Shown here in pieces: positions 15,925 to 24,825 of a stretch of 46,619 nt of DNA; position 1 is the first letter of the stretch; each line of letters begins with the position of its first letter. The position numbers and the translations under genes were made by a program. The stretch spans positions 287,972 through 334,590 of the forward strand of contig QOQW01000002.1 of the NCBI GenBank assembly GCA_003327425.1. The letters run 5' to 3'. This DNA comes from Candidatus Ozemibacter sibiricus. GTDB taxonomy: Bacteria > Muiribacteriota > Ozemobacteria > Ozemobacterales > Ozemobacteraceae. The notes beneath the pieces were generated by a model. It was not told the origin of the DNA, searched no databases, and saw only the letters and a list, made by a program, of their open reading frames with translations.

Positions 15925-17892
15925 TCACTCGTCGGTCTCCCGTTTCTCGATCTCCTCCAGGGCTTCCCGGGCCCATTCGCGGGCCTTGCCAGCGTCGCTC
16001 CGTTCCAGGTCTTTCAGATAGTCGACCGCGGCCGGCCCATAGGCGACGAAGGCTTCTTTGGCGGCGCGCGCCACATTCTCGCTGCTGCCGGCCAGGGCCT
16101 TGCCGAGCACCGGGAAGGCCACCTCGGGGTCGGCCTTGATGCCGGCCAGCGAACGCAGCCCGTTGACCTTGAAGATGTCGGAATCATACTGGATGGCCTT
16201 GAGGATGGCCGGCACCGCCGCACTGGCGGCCGGACCCAGCTTGCCCAGCGATTCCAGGGCGTTGGCCCGCACGATGAGGTCGTCGGCCTGCAGGGCGGCC
16301 ACCAGCCCCTGCAACGCTTCGGGAGAAGCATAGCGCATGTGGCCGAGGCGGAAGGCCGCGAACCGCTGGTCGGCGACCGACCCATGCTGCAGATCCTGGA
16401 TCAGCTCCTGCTCTTCCCGGCCTGGTGGCCGCCGCGGCTCGGGACCGGCCATCGACCGCTCCGTCCCCGGCCGGCCCGGACCGTCGGTCGAGGGCTCGCC
16501 GGCGACGGCGGTCATGGTGGCGGTGGCCGGCGCTTTCCCGGCCGGTTTCTGGCCCGCCGCGGCGGCGGACACCGCCGCCAGATCGGGCGGGGGAGGCGGG
16601 GTCATCGTCGCCTGCTCGGCCTCGAGCTGCTCCTGGCGCTTGGCCTTCTCGAGGTAGGCCCAGGCTTTCTTCTCGAGATCGGCCGGCGGCTTGCGGGCCA
16701 CGCCCCGGGTCAACGAGGTGCGGGCGGCGGCCCAGTCCCCTTTGAAGAACTGGAGGATGCCTTTGCGAATGAGCGCTTCGCCCGACGCTTCCCGTTCCGG
16801 AGCGCCATACCAGGCGATGCCCGCCTGGATGATGGCGTCGGTGGACCCATCGAGGAGCGTCGGATCGAGTTCACAGCTTTCCATGAACAGGGAATACCCG
16901 CTCTCGAACTGGCGGTTCGCCAGGGCGGCCTGCGCCCGTTCGAACAGCTCCTGGGCTTTCCGCCCCTCGGGCGTGGTGGGCGCCGGCCGCGCCGTGCCCG
17001 CCGCGGGCCTCGTCGCCACGGGGGCGGGAGCGGCCAGCTGGGCCGCTGCTTCGCGGAAGGCGGCCGCCACCTCGGGATGGCCGTCGGCCGGCCCGGCTTC
17101 CAGCAGCGGCCGGGCTCGCTCCACCCGCCGCTCGGCCAGCAGGCGGGCCACCGTCACCCGCACCGCGGGATGGGGATCGCTCAGACGCTCGAGGAGGCGA
17201 TCATCGACCTGCGGGTCGGCCAGTTTCGCCAGGGCGGTCTCGAGACGGCGCCGGCCCGGATCGCGGGCCGGCCGGGCCTTGATCGCTTCGAGGGCGGGGT
17301 CGAGCACCGCCGCCCCGCGACGGGCCAGATCGGCGGCGGCCGCCGCCTGGGCCTTCCACGAGCCATCGAGGAGATCGCGCAGGAGGGCGTCGAGGGGGAC
17401 CGCGCCGGCGGCGGGGCGGGCGGCGGTGGCGCCTCGGGCCTGCTCGAGCAGATTCCGGATCTGGAGGACCAGGGTGGCATACTGCTGGTTGGCCGGATCG
17501 AGCGCGGCCAGCGCCGTGGCTTCCCGCAGCGCTTCGTCATAGCGCTTGACCGCCACCAGGGAGTGGACGAGGTAGAAACGGGCCTGCTGGTGCTGCGGTT
17601 GCATGCGGCAGACCTGATCGAGATAGGTGATGGCCCCGGCATAATCCTGTTGCCCGTACAAGCGAATGCCGTCGGCGAAGATCTGCGCGGTGAGATCCTG
17701 GGCGAGGGCCGCCCCGGGCCCGACCCGACCGGCCAGGCCGGTCAGACCGGTCAGACCAACGGCGAGCCCGATGGCCAGTCCGAGCGCCAGGACGAGCCTC
17801 CGCAACCGCCGGGGACGACTGGCGGCCGGCGGCCGCGCCCTGCCAGCCCCCGCGGTTCGCAGGCAGAATGGGTGGTGGGAATCCCGATGCAT
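15925..17892 (-). CDS. Exported TPR and HEAT-repeat protein
   Basis: The 655-residue protein starts with a basic region and a hydrophobic signal segment (about 31-64, ending AALAQ), so it is exported or anchored. TPR-like helices occupy about 66-140, and HEAT-like helical pairs (with LSDPHPAVRVTVARLLAERR) about 170-270. A second TPR block covers about 310-420, a Pro/Ala-rich linker about 420-495, and a second HEAT block (LGHMRYASPEAL, then VRANALESLGKLGPAA) about 500-640. Such repeats are scaffolds for protein contacts. The ATG at 17892 is preferred because GAGGAGG lies five bases upstream; an ATG nine codons earlier overlaps the previous stop as ATGA. Its position directly after the lipoprotein suggests a shared periplasmic complex. 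Confidence 0.85.
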   Translation of the reverse strand: MHRDSHHPFCLRTAGAGRARPPAASRPRRLRRLVLALGLAIGLAVGLTGLTGLAGRVGPGAALAQDLTAQIFADGIRLYGQQDYAGAITYLDQVCRMQPQHQQARFYLVHSLVAVKRYDEALREATALAALDPANQQYATLVLQIRNLLEQARGATAARPAAGAVPLDALLRDLLDGSWKAQAAAAADLARRGAAVLDPALEAIKARPARDPGRRRLETALAKLADPQVDDRLLERLSDPHPAVRVTVARLLAERRVERARPLLEAGPADGHPEVAAAFREAAAQLAAPAPVATRPAAGTARPAPTTPEGRKAQELFERAQAALANRQFESGYSLFMESCELDPTLLDGSTDAIIQAGIAWYGAPEREASGEALIRKGILQFFKGDWAAARTSLTRGVARKPPADLEKKAWAYLEKAKRQEQLEAEQATMTPPPPPDLAAVSAAAAGQKPAGKAPATATMTAVAGEPSTDGPGRPGTERSMAGPEPRRPPGREEQELIQDLQHGSVADQRFAAFRLGHMRYASPEALQGLVAALQADDLIVRANALESLGKLGPAASAAVPAILKAIQYDSDIFKVNGLRSLAGIKADPEVAFPVLGKALAGSSENVARAAKEAFVAYGPAAVDYLKDLERSDAGKAREWAREALEEIEKRETDE

Positions 17893-17915
17893 GGCATCCT
17901 CCTCGGCGTGACCGG

Positions 17916-20540
17916 TCATTCGGTGCGGCGGTGTCGTTCTTCCAGGGTGCGGATCGTGCTCTCCGCCGTCCCATCGGGGATCAAATAGAACTTGATCACC
18001 ATCTCCTGGGTGTTGCCGGCGAAGTCGGTGGCGGTGATCCGCACCGCGCAGTTCTTCCCATCGAGCGGGTTGCCGCGGGCATCGCAGTTGGCCTCCCGGA
18101 ACTGCCAGACCACGGGATTGGCCAGCAGGTCGGCATAATCATAGCTCTTGGTGCCGTCGCAGCGCGCCACCGCCGCTTCCAGCTCGGCGGGGCGGGCCGC
18201 AAAGTCCTCGATGGTGCATTTAACGGTGCGGATGCCCTGGTGGGGCCGCGTGAAGGTGTTGAGGTTGTCCCAGGCCCGGATGTAGAACAGGAAGCGCGAG
18301 GTGTTCTGGGCCACGAAGGCCGGCTTGGGCGAGGCATCCATCAGATCGGCCCCGCCCGCCGGATCGTTGTAGAAGAGCTTGAACTGATCGGACCAGGAAC
18401 TCGCCGAGTAGGTGGTGAATTGATAGTCGCGCCGCGCCGGATCGCGATCGCCGAACAGGTGATAGCGGTTGTTGCGGGTGTCGAAGACCAGCACCTGGAT
18501 CTCGGGCCGCGACAGGGCGGGCGCGGTGCTGCCGCCGGTGCCGTCTTTGACCTCGTAGTTGAAGTACCGCTGCCAGGGATATTCGTTGCCGACCATGGTC
18601 TGGCCGGTCGAGGCCCGGATGGCATCGGTGATGTCGGGCACCTTCGAGAACTCGGTCCGCACCGGCGACCCATTGGGCCGGGTCAGGAACTCCTCGAAGC
18701 TGCGGGCCTGGGCATCGTCGGTGGTGCCGACCATGCCGACCAGCTCGTCGTAGAAGGCCGACCGATGTCCCACCGAGTCGGAGACCACGGCGAACATCTT
18801 CAGCAAGCGCTTGACCTCGTCGGCGCTGGTGCAGCCGGGGGCCGGGTACTGATGGCCATGCGCCGAATAGGCCTGCCGGCTCAGGTCGGCATCGGGCCCC
18901 TTGGTTGCCAGGTAGCGCGGCGCGAGGGCATTGAACCGGAGCTTGCCGGTGATGTTCCATTCGAGCCCGCCCAGCACCGAAGAACCATTGAGGGTGAGCT
19001 GGCGAGTGCGATAGGTGGGGTTGAGCACCTCGGCTTCCTTCCAGACCCATTTCGGCGTGTAGTAGGTGCCGATGAATTCGCCGGCCTGGCGACCGTTGGG
19101 GGGGGCGAAGGACAACGGGCCGAGCGGGTCATGCCGGGCCAGATCTTGGGCCCGCAACGGTGGGGTGGTCTTTCCTTCCTCGAACTCCGGATAGGAATAG
19201 AAAACTCGGAAGTTGCGCAGAACCCGACTGGGGTCCTGGGTGTACACAGGAGGCTCTCGGTAGGGCCCCACTTCGAACGGGACGTCGCCGAAGGGATGGG
19301 TATCGACGAAGGTGAAGGCGAAGTCGGTATCGGGGATGGCGGCCCCGCACACCAGGTTGGCGCCGTTCAGCACCATCTTGGCGGTCAACGGCGGACGGGT
19401 GTCGGTCACCAGATAATCGATGCTGCCCGGACCACCACCGGGTTTGTAGCAGGTGACGTTGATCCGGACGCTGCATTTCCGATAGCTGACCTGCGGGGTG
19501 TAGGAATAGGTATTGCCCGGCGGAGTCAGCCAGAGGCTGCCGGAGGAGATCCAGGTTTCGACCTTTTCCGTCCAGCACCAGTAGACCTCGCGCACATAAT
19601 AGCCGACGCTCGGGCAATCGACCTTGGTCTTGACGAACGCCGAGGCGCCGGCGGTCGGCGTCGGGAACTCGACGGTATAGTGCGGTCCGTCGACGGTCGG
19701 GTCGCGCGGAATCCCGGTCACGGTGACGTTGGGGGTGGTCTCGTGGAGGTAGGCCCGGTACTGGCGCGGATCGACCTCCTCGATGCCGATGCTGGTGTCT
19801 CCCATGTAGATACCGACCGAGCCGGGCTGCAGGGTCACTTCATGCTTGTAGGCCCCCTCCATGACGGTGCGCCGGGGCCGGGGCGCGGTCGGATCGGGCA
19901 GCACCCGATCGAGGGCGGGATCGGCCTGGAACTGCCGGCTGGGGAACTCGCTGTAGGGGTAGAGCATGGCGGGCTGGGCCCAGGCCGGAGTGTGGACGGT
20001 AGGCTCGAGATTGATGGCCACCCGTCGGCCCGATTTCAGGAACGCGGCATTGATGAAAAGATGGGGTTTGTCAGAGCAGGCGAGAAAGGCGTTCGAGGGA
20101 TACCCGCCGACCGCGCGGGCCACTGCCTCGTTCTGATCGTTGCGGTTGCCTCTGACGTTGAAGAAGGCCGCCATCTCCTCGATGGGGAAGAACCCGCGAC
20201 CGGAAGGCATGCCGTAGGCATCGAGCGGAGAAATGCCGGCTCTGATCACCCAAGTGTACTTGCCGTCATCATGCGCCCCGCCATCGCCGTGGTCGTAAGG
20301 GTCCCATAGCGTGTCGATCTTCAGAGTGGTCGTCTCGGGCACCACGTAGAGCGGATACGGCGAGCTCGTCCGCTGGTCGTTGAGGCACACCACCCCCGCC
20401 CGGTAGGCCGGGGTGGTGCGGTCGGGCACGGCGGCGGCGGTCGGTTCCGCCGGCAGATCGCAGGCCGCGAGGGGAGCGGCCAGGACGACCAGGGCCAGCA
20501 ACCCCGGCAGGAGCCTCAGGATGGCGGATCGACGGTTCAT
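17916..20540 (-). CDS. Large lipoprotein in the PilY1 position, unknown family
   Basis: The 874-residue protein begins MNRRSAILRLLPGLLALVVL and has a lipobox LAAC with the lipidated cysteine at 27. AAGGAGGG before the ATG fixes the start; the frame is open 11 codons further up. The mature chain is rich in Tyr, Pro, Asn and Thr, is beta-like, and contains scattered cysteine pairs (for example KVDCPSVGYYVREVYWCW and RKCSVRINVTCYK). The last 60 residues resemble an Ig-like fold (AVRITATDFAGNTQEMVIKFYLIPDG). No known enzyme motif was seen. It follows three pilin-like genes, where PilY1 usually sits, so a pilus-associated adhesin or assembly factor anchored to the outer membrane is a reasonable inference. 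It is coupled to the next gene. Confidence 0.85.
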   Translation of the reverse strand: MNRRSAILRLLPGLLALVVLAAPLAACDLPAEPTAAAVPDRTTPAYRAGVVCLNDQRTSSPYPLYVVPETTTLKIDTLWDPYDHGDGGAHDDGKYTWVIRAGISPLDAYGMPSGRGFFPIEEMAAFFNVRGNRNDQNEAVARAVGGYPSNAFLACSDKPHLFINAAFLKSGRRVAINLEPTVHTPAWAQPAMLYPYSEFPSRQFQADPALDRVLPDPTAPRPRRTVMEGAYKHEVTLQPGSVGIYMGDTSIGIEEVDPRQYRAYLHETTPNVTVTGIPRDPTVDGPHYTVEFPTPTAGASAFVKTKVDCPSVGYYVREVYWCWTEKVETWISSGSLWLTPPGNTYSYTPQVSYRKCSVRINVTCYKPGGGPGSIDYLVTDTRPPLTAKMVLNGANLVCGAAIPDTDFAFTFVDTHPFGDVPFEVGPYREPPVYTQDPSRVLRNFRVFYSYPEFEEGKTTPPLRAQDLARHDPLGPLSFAPPNGRQAGEFIGTYYTPKWVWKEAEVLNPTYRTRQLTLNGSSVLGGLEWNITGKLRFNALAPRYLATKGPDADLSRQAYSAHGHQYPAPGCTSADEVKRLLKMFAVVSDSVGHRSAFYDELVGMVGTTDDAQARSFEEFLTRPNGSPVRTEFSKVPDITDAIRASTGQTMVGNEYPWQRYFNYEVKDGTGGSTAPALSRPEIQVLVFDTRNNRYHLFGDRDPARRDYQFTTYSASSWSDQFKLFYNDPAGGADLMDASPKPAFVAQNTSRFLFYIRAWDNLNTFTRPHQGIRTVKCTIEDFAARPAELEAAVARCDGTKSYDYADLLANPVVWQFREANCDARGNPLDGKNCAVRITATDFAGNTQEMVIKFYLIPDGTAESTIRTLEERHRRTE

Positions 20541-20607
20541 GGGTCCCTCCTTCAGATAAGTACCAGATACCATTATGGCACTCTTTTGTACGCTTTACAC
20601 ATTCTGG

Positions 20608-21291
20608 TCAATTGGCCCGGCGCAGATGGAAGGTCTTGGTCATGGTCTCGGTGCGTGCCCCGCGGCCGCCCACCGGGTCGATGGCCTTGCCCTCGCCGGT
20701 GACCCGGACCACCTGTACGCGCACTGCGCTCCTGGTCGAATCGACATCCGAGAAGCCCGACAGCACGCTCAGCGATGCCACCTGGTATTCCCAGGTCTGC
20801 AGCAGAGGGTCGACCTCGGGCTCGCCGAAGCTGGCGAACGGCAGCGCTGCGCTGGTGCAATCGCCCCGCAGGATGTCGAGCGCGACCACCGAGCGGTTGG
20901 GGCCGCCCCGCACCGTGTCCTGGGCCCGCACCGCCTGGAAGGGGCAGAGCCCCTTCTCGGCCGCCCCGGCGTCGAAGACCTCCTGCCGGAAGAACTGGAT
21001 CTTCAGCAGGGCGTGCTGGATGGCGGCCTGGGCCATGAACTCGGCCTGCAGGGCATGGAAGGCCAGCATGTTCTGCTGCTTGATCTCTTTGCGGAAGAAG
21101 AACAGATAGGAGCCGAAGGTGAAGGTGCAGAACACGAAGAGGATGACCAACGGCAGGGCCAGACCGGTACGCCAGGCCGCGGACAGGTGCGGGCGAGAGG
21201 GGGGGGCGCCCGCCGGCCCGGTCGTTCGGCGGGCCAGGGGCTCGAGGAAAGGGCGCCACCACGGAGACGGAGAGCGGCCTGGGCAGGTCAC
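20608..21291 (-). CDS. PilX-like pilus assembly membrane protein
   Basis: The 227-residue protein has a 43-residue Pro/Arg-rich cytoplasmic leader and one membrane helix at about 44-67 (LALPLVILFVFCTFTFGSYL). A long helix with AFHALQAEFMAQAAIQHALLK follows, as in the PilX/GspK group. The GTG start at 21291 overlaps the upstream stop as GTGA, which, with the domain order, argues against the longer open frame to 21498. There is no G|F prepilin cleavage site, so it may stay in the membrane or be a non-classical minor pilin. It is the third gene of the pilin cluster. Confidence 0.7.
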   Translation of the reverse strand: MTCPGRSPSPWWRPFLEPLARRTTGPAGAPPSRPHLSAAWRTGLALPLVILFVFCTFTFGSYLFFFRKEIKQQNMLAFHALQAEFMAQAAIQHALLKIQFFRQEVFDAGAAEKGLCPFQAVRAQDTVRGGPNRSVVALDILRGDCTSAALPFASFGEPEVDPLLQTWEYQVASLSVLSGFSDVDSTRSAVRVQVVRVTGEGKAIDPVGGRGARTETMTKTFHLRRAN

Positions 21292-21875
21292 GGCAGGATC
21301 GCCCTCCGCGACAGCAGGTAGCGGGTATTGGCCGGCGCATAGTCGGCTTCGGTGGGCAGCTTCCACCGCACCCGCAGCAGCAGGTCGTAGAAATCGACCT
21401 GCCGGGCGCGTTCGGGCGACAACTGGTCGAGACGCTCGGTGCGGATCGTCACATCGGTGCCGGAGGCCAGGACCCGCTGCTCGATCCCGTCGCGGCACGG
21501 CCCGTAGCCGCCCCCGCCGTTGACGAAATCATGCCACTGGAACACCGGGAAATTCATGACCAGGCGGGTTCCTTCGTGGCGACGGACCTTCATCGCCAGT
21601 TCGACTTGATTGCCATCGATCTCGACCGTGCCCAGGCGCGTATTCCACTTCGAGAGATCGACCGCCGTGGCGTAATAGGAGGCGCTGGCCACGTAGAGCC
21701 ACCAGTTCATCTCTTCCTTGGCCAGGTTGGCGGCCAGCCCCTCGACCTTCTGCTGCCGCGATGCCCCCGTGAAACTGACCAGCAGGTGGAAGGTCGGCAG
21801 CAGGAACGAGGCCAGAATGGCCACGGCCACCATGATCTCGATCAGACTGACTCCGGAGCGGCAACGAGGGCGCAT
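21288..21875 (-). CDS. PilV-like minor pilin
   Basis: The 195-residue protein has a short leader MRPRCRSG followed by VSLIEIMVAVAILASFLLPTF. This is a type III signal: cleavage after G8, the +5 glutamate at E13 and a 20-residue hydrophobic helix. The residue after cleavage is Val rather than the usual Phe or Met. The rest is a small globular domain with Trp-rich strands (WHDFVNGGGGYGPCRDG). An alternative GTG start at 21884 overlaps the previous stop as GTGA. It would be processed by a prepilin peptidase not present in the window. Confidence 0.85.
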   Translation of the reverse strand: MRPRCRSGVSLIEIMVAVAILASFLLPTFHLLVSFTGASRQQKVEGLAANLAKEEMNWWLYVASASYYATAVDLSKWNTRLGTVEIDGNQVELAMKVRRHEGTRLVMNFPVFQWHDFVNGGGGYGPCRDGIEQRVLASGTDVTIRTERLDQLSPERARQVDFYDLLLRVRWKLPTEADYAPANTRYLLSRRAILP

Positions 21876-21880
21876 GCGGT

Positions 21881-22573
21881 TCACAGATCCTTCCATCGGA
21901 CTTCGACATTGGCGGCGGTGCGCTCGGTGACGCGGACGGCCGGGTGGCGCGGATCGGCCAGCTCGACCTCGATCTGCAGCAGCGTCGCGCTGGCCACACC
22001 CGGGGTGGTGGAAGGGGTGAGGGTGATGGCCGCCACATCCTCCATCAGCAGTTTGTCGGCGATCGCCGGTTCGTTGGGCACGCTGCCGGTCCTGGGCTCG
22101 ACCTGCGTCCGGGAATAGAGCAAACGGCTGCCATTCAAAACGAGGGACGATCGAAAGACGTAGCCGCCTTTGTCGGTGAAGGGGGCACAGATGGCCCAGC
22201 GCGCCAGAACGGTGACGCCCGGCCCGGCGGTGGTTCGCCCGCGCACCAGCTCCATCTGGTAGTCGTTCTCCTGGGTCTCGACCGAATTGACGGTGACCTC
22301 GGAGCGGTAGGTCGCCCGCGCCATTTCCTCGCGCAGGAAGGCCAGACCCTGGCGGGCGGTTTGCTGGGCGGTCATGCTCCAGCTGCTCTGGCGCACCGCT
22401 CCGGCCACCCCGCGATAGATCAACCACGCCCCCCCCGCGAACACCACCAACACGATCGCCGCCACCACGACCTCGACGACGGTGAATCCCCGCGGGCCAC
22501 CATCGGATGTCGATCGCCGGCCGGCAAGAGGACCCTCTCCGAAGACCTCCGGTGGATTCTGAATCGAGGGCAT
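21881..22573 (-). CDS. PilW-like minor pilin
   Basis: The 231-residue protein has an unusually long 29-residue leader ending GGPRG, then FTVVEVVVAAIVLVVFAGGAW. Cleavage would fall between G29 and F30, and E34 is the +5 glutamate. The following helix (QQTARQGLAFLREEMARA) resembles the PilW group. The ATG at 22573 is set by GGAGG five bases before it; the frame is open further up but would run over the promoter. It is the first gene of the operon. Confidence 0.87.
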   Translation of the reverse strand: MPSIQNPPEVFGEGPLAGRRSTSDGGPRGFTVVEVVVAAIVLVVFAGGAWLIYRGVAGAVRQSSWSMTAQQTARQGLAFLREEMARATYRSEVTVNSVETQENDYQMELVRGRTTAGPGVTVLARWAICAPFTDKGGYVFRSSLVLNGSRLLYSRTQVEPRTGSVPNEPAIADKLLMEDVAAITLTPSTTPGVASATLLQIEVELADPRHPAVRVTERTAANVEVRWKDL

Positions 22574-22598
22574 GAAGACCTCCAGCTTCCTAACTGGT

Positions 22599-22627
22599 AT
22601 TATACCGCGAACCAAATCGCCAGTGAA
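22599..22627 (-). promoter_or_regulatory. Promoter of the pilin operon
   Basis: On the minus strand, TTCACT (22627-22622) and a perfect TATAAT (22604-22599) are 17 bases apart. The -10 box lies in a small palindrome GGTATTATACC, a possible control site. Transcription would start about 20 bases before the GGAGG of the PilW-like gene. Confidence 0.75.
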
Positions 22628-22718
22628 GCTCACCAGGTGTCCGCAGGACCCACCCCAACCGAAACTCTCGTCGGCCGCGAGGTCGGCGCGGCCATTGCAA
22701 CAACGAAGCGGCCGCTCC

Positions 22719-22781
22719 GCCAGCCGAACGCCTGGCGTTCGGCTGGCCGCGACCAGGGGTCCAGGGGCCCGTGGCCCCTGG
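22719..22781 (-). repeat. Dispersed two-hairpin repeat, copy B
   Basis: Read on the minus strand it starts with CCAGGGGCC/GGCCCCTGG (22781-22761), continues with ACCCCTGGTC, and ends with a 14-bp near-loopless hairpin around CCGAACGCC/GGCGTTCGG (22747-22719). The same order and much of the same sequence occur at 32012-32075 on the plus strand. The remaining bases of 22628-22917 show no gene. Confidence 0.8.
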
Positions 22782-22917
22782 CGGTCATTCCGCAGGGGAG
22801 GGGGTCAATCTTCGCTCACCGCCCTTCCAAGGCCGGCGCTGGCCCGGAGGGCCACCGCCTCGCCCTGCCCCGCCCTGACGAGCCATCTGGTTCCCGGCAG
22901 GGTGGGGCCGTGCTACC

Positions 22918-24645
22918 ATGACCATCGCCATGTCGCCTGCGCCCCGCCTGCTGCTGGTCCACCCGCCGGTGGTCCGACCCTGCGAACCGCCGGCCGGCCT
23001 GGCCCGGCTGGCCGGCACCCTGCGCGCGGCCGGCCGCCAGGTCGAGGTCTGGGACGCCAACCTCGAGGCCCTGCTCGCGCTGCTCCAAGCCCCGAGCCTG
23101 GCCACCGACACCTGGACGCGACGCGCCGGGCGTGACCGCGACCACCATCTCGCCGCCTTGCGCGATGGCCGCCTGTTCGCCCACCCCGACACCTACCGCC
23201 GCGCCATCGGCGACCTCGAACGCTGGCTGGCTCGCCTCCCGTGCGCCACGGCCCCGTTCCCCGATGGTGGGTGGCATCTCAGCCTCACCGACTGCACTCA
23301 CGATCAGTGGGAGCCCACCTCGAGCCACGACCTCCAGCGCCTGGCAGCCGACCCGCTGGCCCATCCCGCCGTCGCCGTCCTGCAGCCCGCCCTCCGGAAC
23401 CGCCTGCTCGAGCGCGAGATCACCCATCTCGGCCTGTCGGTCAACTACCTGAGCCAGGCCCTGGCGGCCGCCGCCCTGGCCGGGCTGGCCCGCCAGCTCC
23501 GCCCCGATCTGCGCATCATTCTGGGCGGCGGCCTGATCACCTCCTGGCTGGCGAGGGGAACCCGCCCGCCCGCCGGCCTCGCCGCGCTGGCCGACCACCT
23601 CCTGACCGGGCCGGGCGAAGCCGGGCTGCTGGCGCTGCTGGCCGCCCCGCCAGCGCCCGCCTCCGTTCCCCTCGCCAGCGCCTCCCAGCCCCCTCGCCCT
23701 GACGTTGCTCAGCCTCGCCCTGCCCCGACCTCGGCGGATGGTCTCCCGCAGGCCGCCCGGCCGGCCCCGCCCGAACCTTCCCCGCCCGCACCCGCCCCGG
23801 TGGACGACCCCACCACCTGGGCCTATGACTTCTCGGATTTCCCGCTCGACCAGTATCTGTCCCCCGGGTTGGTCCTGCCGTTCAGCCTGGCCCATGGCTG
23901 CTTCTATGCGCGTTGCGCCTTCTGCCCCGAGACGTTCGAACGCCAGCGCTATCGACCCCTGCCGACCGCGCTGGTGGGAGAACGGCTCGCCGCCCTGGTG
24001 AACCGCTACCGGCCGCGCCTGCTCCACTTCCTCGATGATGCCATCCACCCCGCCGTCCTGCAGGAACTGGCGGCCCATCCGCCGGGCGTGCCGTGGTATG
24101 GCTTCGCCCGCTTCGCCCCGCCGCTCGACGACCCCGATTTCTGCCGGCTCCTGGCCAGAGCCGGCTGCCGAATGCTCCAGCTCGGTCTGGAATCCGGCGA
24201 TCAGGCGGTGCTCGACGAGCTGCGCAAGGGCCTCCGCCTCGCCACCGCCGCCCGCATCCTGGCCCATCTCCACGCCGCCGGCATCGGCACCTACGTCTAC
24301 CTGCTGTTCGGCACCCCGGCCGAAGATGAGGAAGCGGCCCGGCGCACCCGCGACTTCGTCGCGGCCCACGCCGAACGGATCAGCTTCCTCAACGTAGCCA
24401 TCTTCAACCTCCCGCGCCAGGCCCCCGAGGCGGCCACCCTGCCCACCCGGCCCTACACGGCCGGCGATCTCGGGCTGTACCTCGAGTTCGCCCATCCCCG
24501 GGGCTGGAATCGGCCGCAGGTACGACGCTTCCTCGAACGCGAGTTCCGGCGCCACCCCGCCATCGCCCCCATCCTGCGGCGCGATCCGCCCGCCTTCACC
24601 AGCAGCCACGCCCCCTTCTTCCTCGTTCCGCCGCCGCGCCGCTGA
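22918..24645 (+). CDS. B12-binding-type radical SAM protein
   Basis: The 575-residue protein has an N-terminal cobalamin-binding-like domain (about 8-235). This begins RLLLVHPPVVRP and has ITHLGLSVNYLSQ and LRIILGGGLITSW strands. A Pro/Ala-rich linker (about 242-297) and a radical SAM domain follow. The cluster cysteines are C328, C333 and C336 in CFYARCAFC, spaced CX4CX2C rather than the usual CX3CX2C; this spacing is known in some B12 radical SAM groups. LQLGLESGDQAVLDELRKG (the SAM-binding region) and GIGTYVYLLFGTP follow. The reaction is unknown: methyl transfer or ring chemistry are typical of the class. It is monocistronic, and the ATG at 22918 has only a weak ribosome site (22930 is an alternative). 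Confidence 0.9.
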   Translation: MTIAMSPAPRLLLVHPPVVRPCEPPAGLARLAGTLRAAGRQVEVWDANLEALLALLQAPSLATDTWTRRAGRDRDHHLAALRDGRLFAHPDTYRRAIGDLERWLARLPCATAPFPDGGWHLSLTDCTHDQWEPTSSHDLQRLAADPLAHPAVAVLQPALRNRLLEREITHLGLSVNYLSQALAAAALAGLARQLRPDLRIILGGGLITSWLARGTRPPAGLAALADHLLTGPGEAGLLALLAAPPAPASVPLASASQPPRPDVAQPRPAPTSADGLPQAARPAPPEPSPPAPAPVDDPTTWAYDFSDFPLDQYLSPGLVLPFSLAHGCFYARCAFCPETFERQRYRPLPTALVGERLAALVNRYRPRLLHFLDDAIHPAVLQELAAHPPGVPWYGFARFAPPLDDPDFCRLLARAGCRMLQLGLESGDQAVLDELRKGLRLATAARILAHLHAAGIGTYVYLLFGTPAEDEEAARRTRDFVAAHAERISFLNVAIFNLPRQAPEAATLPTRPYTAGDLGLYLEFAHPRGWNRPQVRRFLEREFRRHPAIAPILRRDPPAFTSSHAPFFLVPPPRR

Positions 24646-24767
24646 GCGCCGCCGGGCAGCGCGCGACGCCCCTCCCGCCTCCTTCCCGACCCCGGCATCG
24701 CCAGCACCGGTCGCCCCGCCGACCAGGCGCCGCCCCGACGTAGGCGGGTTTGAACGGTCGACGAATA

Positions 24768-24797
24768 GTTGCTTATGCAACGATTTTGCGATATCCT
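24768..24797 (+). promoter_or_regulatory. Promoter with likely MarR operator
   Basis: TTGCTT at 24769-24774 and TATCCT at 24792-24797 are 17 bases apart. GTTGC-TTAT-GCAAC at 24768-24781 is an inverted repeat covering the -35 box, the usual place for a MarR repressor to bind. The region is markedly richer in A/T than its surroundings. Confidence 0.65.
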
Positions 24798-24825
24798 GAC
24801 CCGACTCGCTGCAGAAAGGAAGACC

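Noticed and set aside
17868-20309. An 813-residue plus-strand open frame
   Set aside because: It is the antisense shadow of the lipoprotein gene, which has a signal sequence, lipobox and ribosome site.
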